NCBI RefSeq assembly: GCF_030864005.1
Contig: NZ_CP132976.1
Coordinates: 3,658,001-3,722,000 of the forward strand
DNA: 64,000 nt
From: Achromobacter seleniivolatilans
GTDB lineage: Bacteria > Pseudomonadota > Gammaproteobacteria > Burkholderiales > Burkholderiaceae_B
Reading direction: 5' to 3'
The notes beneath the pieces are model-generated. The model had not been told where the DNA came from and did not search any database. It saw nothing but the letters and a program-made list of their open reading frames with translations. The position numbers were made by a program, and so were the translations under genes. Position 1 is the stretch's first letter, and every line of letters begins with the position of its first letter. Of the stretch, positions 59,194 through 64,000 are shown one piece after another.

Positions 59194-60331
59194 GCGCCTT
59201 CTCCTTCAAGTCCGTTAACTGGGGGGCGTCCTGGCGGTCTACCTGGGGAGCAGCCCGGGACCACCCCTGCAAGTGCCGTTCCACCAGCCTGGCCAATCCT
59301 GCGATCCAGACGGGATCGTCGTTGATCGCCGGAATGTATCGGAACTGCTTGCCGCCTGATGCAATAAAGGCATCGCGACATTCCAGACTGATTTCTTCCA
59401 AGGTTTCAAGACAGTCTGCCACAAATCCCGGACACACCACGTCGACCTCGGTGGTGCCGGACGCGGCAAGCGCCTTCAGGGTGGGTTCGGTGTAGGGCTC
59501 CAACCAGCGGGCAGTGCCAAAGCGGCTTTGGAAAGTTACTTCAATGTGCTCGCGCGGCAGCGATAGCCGCTCGGACAGCAGGCGCGCCGTTTCCATGCAA
59601 TCGCGGTAATACGGATCACCCAATTCAATCGAGTAGCGCGGCAGGCCGTGGAAACTCATCACCAGTTTTTGCGGTTTGCCGTGATCTTGCCAGTAGGCCT
59701 CGATCCGGCCAGCCAGCGCGTCCAGATAGGCGGGTTCATCGTAGAACCGCTTGATGAAGCGCAGCTCAGGCTGGTCCCGAAGGCGGCCTGCATGCCGGGT
59801 CACGGCATCCACTACCGTGGCGGTGGTGCTGGCCGCATATTGCGGATAGAGCGGCACCGTAAGAATGCGCTCGCACCCCTGTGCCCGCAGCCGCGTAATC
59901 GCGTCGGGGATGGACGGGTTGCCGTAGCGCATCCCCAATTCCACAACGGCATCGAGACCGGCGGCATCAAGGGCGGCGCGCACGCCGTCAGCCTGGCGCC
60001 GGCTGTAGACCATCAGCGGTGAGCCTTCCTTCATCCACACGCCGGCATAGCGCGGTTCCAGCTTCTTGGGACGCAGGGTCAGTACCAGGCCGTGCAAGAT
60101 AGGCTTCCACAGATAGCGCGGAATCTCGATCACCCGGGGATCGGACAGGAACTCGCCCAAGTATTTGCGTATGTCCTTCTTGCCCGGCGTATCCGGGGTG
60201 CCCAAGTTCACCAGCAGCACACCGACCTTGCCCACCCCGCGCGGCGGAGGGTCTTCGTTGAAAGGGTCGTCCTGCTCGGTTTCCGGCAGATAGCGTTCAG
60301 GCCACAGGTACTTGAACAAGCGAAGAAACAC
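59183..60331 (-). CDS. hemH: Ferrochelatase
   Basis: 382 residues from a GTG start at 60331 with GGGGAG five bases upstream. Inserts Fe2+ into protoporphyrin IX, the last step of heme synthesis. Visible: VGVLLVNLGTPDTP, the metal-handling His in VMSFHGLPRYSIELGDPYYRDC, VTFQSRFGTARWLEPYTEPTL and the Glu-rich CPGFVADCLETLEEI. The first 35 residues are an extension relative to E. coli. A short hairpin covers part of the upstream ribosome site. Confidence 0.97.
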   Translation of the reverse strand: MFLRLFKYLWPERYLPETEQDDPFNEDPPPRGVGKVGVLLVNLGTPDTPGKKDIRKYLGEFLSDPRVIEIPRYLWKPILHGLVLTLRPKKLEPRYAGVWMKEGSPLMVYSRRQADGVRAALDAAGLDAVVELGMRYGNPSIPDAITRLRAQGCERILTVPLYPQYAASTTATVVDAVTRHAGRLRDQPELRFIKRFYDEPAYLDALAGRIEAYWQDHGKPQKLVMSFHGLPRYSIELGDPYYRDCMETARLLSERLSLPREHIEVTFQSRFGTARWLEPYTEPTLKALAASGTTEVDVVCPGFVADCLETLEEISLECRDAFIASGGKQFRYIPAINDDPVWIAGLARLVERHLQGWSRAAPQVDRQDAPQLTDLKEKAHAP

Positions 60332-60337
60332 AAAAAC

Positions 60338-60361
60338 TCCCCTTCCTCCGCAAGGAGGATG
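60338..60361 (-). promoter_or_regulatory. Hairpin over the hemH ribosome-binding region
   Basis: On the minus strand TCCTCC-TTGC-GGAGGA forms a small stem-loop that buries one Shine-Dalgarno-like GGAGGA, while a second GGGGAG closer to the GTG stays free. Confidence 0.4.
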
Positions 60362-60376
60362 TAGCTTTGAATGGAA

Positions 60377-61390
60377 CTACTGGTTGTGGCTAAGTGCGTT
60401 GGACAACAGGCGCGCCGTGATATCCACGATGGGGATGACGCGCTCGTAAGCCATGCGGGTGGGGCCGATCACGCCTAGCGTGCCCACCACTTTGCCATCC
60501 ACGCCATAAGGCGCGGTGATGACCGACACGTCTTCCATCGGCACCAGCTGCGAATCGCCGCCAATGTAGATCTGTACCCCCTGCGCGCGGCTGGACACAT
60601 CCAACAATTGCAGCAGGTCAGTCTTCTTTTCGAACAGCGAGAACATCTTGCGCAAACGGTCCATGTCGGACGCGATGTCGGTAACGTCCAGCAGCTTGCG
60701 CTCACCGGAAATGACCATGGCATCGCCATCTTCAGCCGCTTCCGCGCTGGCCTCAACGGCGGCCTGCATCAAACGCGAAATGTCTTCGCGCAGTTGGGCC
60801 AGCTCTGTAGACAGGGTCTGGCGCACCGCGTTGAACGATTTGCCCGCAAAGTGCATGTTGAAGAAATTGCCCGCTTCCAGCAATTCGGCTTCGACGTAAT
60901 CGCGCTGCACAAACAGGATGCGGTTCTGGACATCGCCCTCTGGGGTGACGATGATCAGCAGTACGCGTTTGTCAGACAAGCGGATGAATTCGACCTGCCG
61001 GAATATCTGAGCCCGCTTGGGCGTCAATACCACCCCTGCGAATTGCGTCAGATTCGACAACAGCGCGGCAGCGGCATTCACGGCGCGCGAGGGTTCGGCG
61101 GCCGACAGCATCTCGCTCATGTTGTGGGGTTGCAGCTGGTACGACTGCACAGCCAGCAGGGAATCGACGAACATGCGGTAGCCCCGCGGCGTGGGAACAC
61201 GGCCGGCGGAGGTATGCGGGCTATGGATCAGTCCCAACTCTTCCAGGTCAGCCATCACATTGCGGATAGTGGCCGGAGATAAGTCAAAAACTTTCGATAG
61301 CGTCCGCGAGCCGACAGGCTGCCCGTCGGCGATGTAGCGTTCTATCAACGCTTTCAGTAGTGCGCGTGCGCGGTCATCCATAACAGGCAT
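60377..61390 (-). CDS. hrcA: Heat-inducible transcription repressor HrcA
   Basis: 337 residues from the ATG at 61390 (or 334 from 61381). N-terminal winged helix ([31 protein letters not shown]), GAF-like domain, and C-terminal conserved [43 protein letters not shown]. Represses class I heat-shock genes at CIRCE operators with help from GroEL. No CIRCE sequence was found in this window, so its targets (probably groESL) are elsewhere. Divergent from nadK. Confidence 0.97.
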   Translation of the reverse strand: MPVMDDRARALLKALIERYIADGQPVGSRTLSKVFDLSPATIRNVMADLEELGLIHSPHTSAGRVPTPRGYRMFVDSLLAVQSYQLQPHNMSEMLSAAEPSRAVNAAAALLSNLTQFAGVVLTPKRAQIFRQVEFIRLSDKRVLLIIVTPEGDVQNRILFVQRDYVEAELLEAGNFFNMHFAGKSFNAVRQTLSTELAQLREDISRLMQAAVEASAEAAEDGDAMVISGERKLLDVTDIASDMDRLRKMFSLFEKKTDLLQLLDVSSRAQGVQIYIGGDSQLVPMEDVSVITAPYGVDGKVVGTLGVIGPTRMAYERVIPIVDITARLLSNALSHNQ

Positions 61391-61523
61391 TTTAGGGAAT
61401 CTTTTCCAATTAAGGCGATTTTTGTCCCGCAAGCCGATATGCGGCCCCATATAATCGGCAAATCAGCCCATCCCGGGCAGATTTTCGGCATTTTGGTTTT
61501 TGCCTTTTGATTTGCACGCATCC

Positions 61524-62423
61524 ATGCACTTTCCTACTGTCGCCCTAATCGGCAGATACCAGGACACCGGCCTGGACACTCCGCTAAGAGCACTTGCGCA
61601 CGCGCTGACGCAGGCGGGCCGGCACGTGCTCATCGACGCGGACACCGCGCGCAATACCGGGCTGACTGAATATCCTGTCGCCACCCTCGAAGAGATCGGA
61701 CAGACGGCATCGCTGGCCGTTGTGATGGGCGGCGATGGCACCGTGCTGGGCGCGGGGCGCCACCTGGCGCCATTTGGCGTGCCGCTTGTTGGCATCAACC
61801 ATGGCCGGCTGGGATTCATTACCGACATCGCGCTGCAAGATGCGCACGGTGCACTGGCGCGCGTGCTGGAAGGCAGCTTCCAGATCGAAGAGCGCATGCT
61901 GCTGGAAGGCAGCGTGTGGCGCGGCGACCAAAAAATGTATTCCGCATCGGCCTTGAACGACGTCGTGCTGAACCGCGCCGGCCGCGGCGGCATGATCGAA
62001 GTTCGCGTCGAACTGGACGGCGCCTTCATGTACACGCAGCGTGCCGACGGCCTGATCATCGCCACGCCGACCGGCTCGACCGCCTACGCCTTGTCTGCCA
62101 ACGGTCCTATTCTGCATCCCGGCATGAATGCCATGGTGCTGGTGCCCGTTGCGCCGCAAACGTTGTCAAACCGCCCTATCGTGATTCCTGACACGGGCGT
62201 TCTGAACATGACCCTGACGGCCATGGGCCGCGTCGAAGTTGGCGCCAGCGTGCATTTCGACATGCAGACCTGGTCAGACCTGCAACCCGGCGACCGCATC
62301 GTCGTGCAACGCGCGCCGTACACCATCCGCTTTGTGCATCCCGAAGGCTACAGCTTCTTTTCCACCCTGCGCCGCAAGCTGCATTGGAATCTGATGCCCC
62401 AGGCCACCGACAACGTAGAGTAG
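61524..62423 (+). CDS. nadK: NAD kinase
   Basis: 299 residues from the ATG at 61524; a TTG eight codons earlier is a poorer start. Phosphorylates NAD to NADP. Signature motifs GGDGTVLGAGR, NHGRLGFITD, and ATPTGSTAYALSANGPILHP with the NAD/ATP-binding residues. Followed 14 bp later by recN, a common arrangement in beta/gammaproteobacteria. Confidence 0.97.
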   Translation: MHFPTVALIGRYQDTGLDTPLRALAHALTQAGRHVLIDADTARNTGLTEYPVATLEEIGQTASLAVVMGGDGTVLGAGRHLAPFGVPLVGINHGRLGFITDIALQDAHGALARVLEGSFQIEERMLLEGSVWRGDQKMYSASALNDVVLNRAGRGGMIEVRVELDGAFMYTQRADGLIIATPTGSTAYALSANGPILHPGMNAMVLVPVAPQTLSNRPIVIPDTGVLNMTLTAMGRVEVGASVHFDMQTWSDLQPGDRIVVQRAPYTIRFVHPEGYSFFSTLRRKLHWNLMPQATDNVE

Positions 62424-62437
62424 TAAGCGCCCCAGCC

Positions 62438-64000
62438 ATGCTGCGCACCCTGCATATCCGCGACTTCGTCATCGTCGAACACACCGAGATCCATTTTGGC
62501 CCCGGCTTCACCGTCTTCTCCGGCGAGACCGGCGCAGGCAAATCCATTCTTGTGGATGCGCTGGCGCTGACGCTGGGGGAACGCGGCGACGCCAGCATGT
62601 TGCGCGAAGGTGCGGCGCGCGCCGACATCACGGCGGTATTCGACACTCCCAAATCGCTGCACGCCTGGCTGATTGAACGCGAAATAGACGCCGACGACGA
62701 TCTGTCGCTGCGCCGCGTGATCGATGCCCAGGGCCGCAGCCGCGCCTACATCAACGGCACACCCGCCACCGTGGCGCAACTGCGCGAATTGGGCGACAGC
62801 CTGGTCGATATCCATGGCCAGCACGCGCACCAGAGCCTGATGCGCCCCGATGCCCAGCGCGACTTGCTGGACGCCCACGGCGGCCACAGCGACTTGCGGC
62901 AGACCGTCAATCAAGCCTGGAAGCAATGGCGCGCGCTGGCACGGCAACTGGAAGCCGCCGAGAAAGACGCGCAAAGCCTGGCTACCGAGCGTGATCGCCT
63001 GCAATGGCAGGTTGAAGAGCTGGATCAGTTGAACCTGGGCCCGGACGAATGGGAATCGCTACAGTCTGAACACACGCGGCTGTCGCATTCGCAGTCGCTG
63101 TTGGACGGCGCATCTCAAATCATGGAGACGCTGGATGGCGACGGTGATTCCGCGCACCACCGCATTACGGCGGCCAATCACCACATCCAACAACTGCTGC
63201 GCCATGATCCCGGCTTGCAAGGGGTGTATGACGAACTGGAATCAGCCCGCATCGCGATCAGCGAGGCAGTGTCCGACCTGAACAATTACGTCAGCCGCGT
63301 CGATCTGGACCCCAAACGCCTGGCCGATGTCGAAGCGCGCTTGAGCCTGGTATTCGAAACGGCACGCAAATTCCGCACCGAACCCGACGCGCTATGTGAA
63401 CTGCGCGAATCGCTGCACGCCGAGCTGGCCGCGCTGCAAGCTGCGGGCGACATCGACGCGCTGCGCGCCCAAGCCACGGCCGCGCAAACACAATACGACT
63501 CGGTGGCTGCCAAGCTCACGAACGCCCGCCGCAAGATCGCGAAAGACCTGGGCAAACAAGTCACGCTGGCCATGCAAACGCTTGCGATGCAGGGCGGCAA
63601 ATTCGAGCCCACGCTTGCCGTTTGCGCGCCATCCGCCCAAGGCAATGAACAAGTTGAATTTCTGGTGGCCGGGCATGCTGGCACCACGCCACGTCCGCTC
63701 GCAAAGGTGGCCTCTGGCGGCGAACTGTCCCGTATCTCGCTTGCCTTGTCCGTCATCGCCAGCCGGGCTGCACGCGTGCCCACGCTGATCTTCGATGAGG
63801 TCGACAGCGGCGTCGGCGGCGCCGTGGCCGAAGCCGTCGGCAAGCTGCTGCGCGAGCTCGGCGAACGTCATCAGGTGCTGTGCGTCACCCACTTGCCGCA
63901 GGTTGCCGCCTGCGCCAACAACCAGTTCCTGGTCAGCAAAGCGGAATCACGCGGTACGACGCGCTCCAGCATTGAAGAATTGGATGCGCCGGCCCGCGTC
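62438..64000 (+). CDS. recN: DNA repair protein RecN (3' end outside window)
   Basis: 521 codons visible of about 550, so only the last 30 or so residues are missing. SMC-like ATPase for double-strand-break repair. Walker A GETGAGKS at about 28-35, a central coiled-coil region, ABC signature VASGGELSRISLALS and Walker B LIFDEVDSGVGGAVAE, followed by the H-loop CVTHLPQVAAC. Co-transcribed with nadK. Confidence 0.97.
   Translation, partial: MLRTLHIRDFVIVEHTEIHFGPGFTVFSGETGAGKSILVDALALTLGERGDASMLREGAARADITAVFDTPKSLHAWLIEREIDADDDLSLRRVIDAQGRSRAYINGTPATVAQLRELGDSLVDIHGQHAHQSLMRPDAQRDLLDAHGGHSDLRQTVNQAWKQWRALARQLEAAEKDAQSLATERDRLQWQVEELDQLNLGPDEWESLQSEHTRLSHSQSLLDGASQIMETLDGDGDSAHHRITAANHHIQQLLRHDPGLQGVYDELESARIAISEAVSDLNNYVSRVDLDPKRLADVEARLSLVFETARKFRTEPDALCELRESLHAELAALQAAGDIDALRAQATAAQTQYDSVAAKLTNARRKIAKDLGKQVTLAMQTLAMQGGKFEPTLAVCAPSAQGNEQVEFLVAGHAGTTPRPLAKVASGGELSRISLALSVIASRAARVPTLIFDEVDSGVGGAVAEAVGKLLRELGERHQVLCVTHLPQVAACANNQFLVSKAESRGTTRSSIEELDAPARV

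Noticed and set aside
61391..61523. CIRCE operator between hrcA and nadK
   Set aside because: I looked for the GCACTC/GAGTGC inverted repeat and found none.

Overview
The window is a GC-rich chromosomal segment of a betaproteobacterium, most likely Achromobacter or a close relative in the Alcaligenaceae (Bordetella/Achromobacter group). This is inferred from the gene set, the order recN-nadK-hrcA-hemH-grpE-thioredoxin-dnaK-dnaJ, and the codon/GC style; no search was run. Almost every gene is intact. Only the first gene (DapA-like) and the last (recN) run off the ends.

Region by region. 0-4.2 kb: a catabolic cluster with a DapA-superfamily aldolase/dehydratase, an enolase-superfamily (mandelate-racemase-type) dehydratase, a divergent LysR regulator and a cytosine-deaminase-like amidohydrolase. 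4.2-6.3 kb: small orphan genes, including a phage-type ASCH-domain protein and a Pro/Tyr-rich exported protein. 6.4-9.2 kb: serS and rarA. 9.3-20.0 kb: a block for D-amino-acid or N-acyl-D-amino-acid/peptide use (carbon-nitrogen hydrolase, PLP amino-acid deaminase of the D-serine dehydratase type, five-gene Dpp/Opp-type ABC importer, RpiR regulator, N-acyl-D-amino-acid deacylase, RidA). It sits exactly between rarA and lolA, which are neighbours in the widespread order ftsK-lolA-rarA-serS, so it looks like an inserted accessory module. 20.1-24.1 kb: lolA, ftsK, trxB. 24.1-26.9 kb: an overlapping string of an Smr-domain protein, an EmrE-type exporter and two exported proteins of unknown function. 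26.9-29.2 kb: a two-subunit sodium:solute symporter (large subunit plus DUF4212 small subunit).

29.2-38.2 kb: a 620-bp non-coding stretch rich in hairpins, then the complete potassium uptake operon: an extra 32-residue membrane peptide, kdpF, kdpA, kdpB, kdpC, kdpD, kdpE. Two 30-bp tandem repeats resembling the KdpE operator lie upstream. 38.3-44.9 kb: a TorF-type porin, a second DapA-like enzyme, a Cache-domain chemoreceptor, an O-antigen-ligase-family membrane protein and isocitrate dehydrogenase. 45-49.8 kb: a tandem palindromic repeat, a DUF1841 protein, two small cytochromes c, a MoxR ATPase/VWA pair, an acetyltransferase and a hypothetical gene. 50-54.5 kb: a second acetyltransferase, a large two-domain M16 protease and a DUF4148-type exported repeat protein.

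54.6-64 kb: the heat-shock block read on the minus strand (hrcA, hemH, a small FPASDP-repeat protein, grpE, a CYNC thioredoxin-like protein, dnaK, dnaJ). Good sigma-32 promoter matches lie before grpE and before dnaK. nadK and recN diverge from hrcA. Two functional links stand out: RidA beside a PLP-dependent D-amino-acid deaminase (enamine/imine clearance), and the full Kdp sensor, regulator, operator and pump set in one place. No rRNA, tRNA, CRISPR array or insertion sequence was seen.
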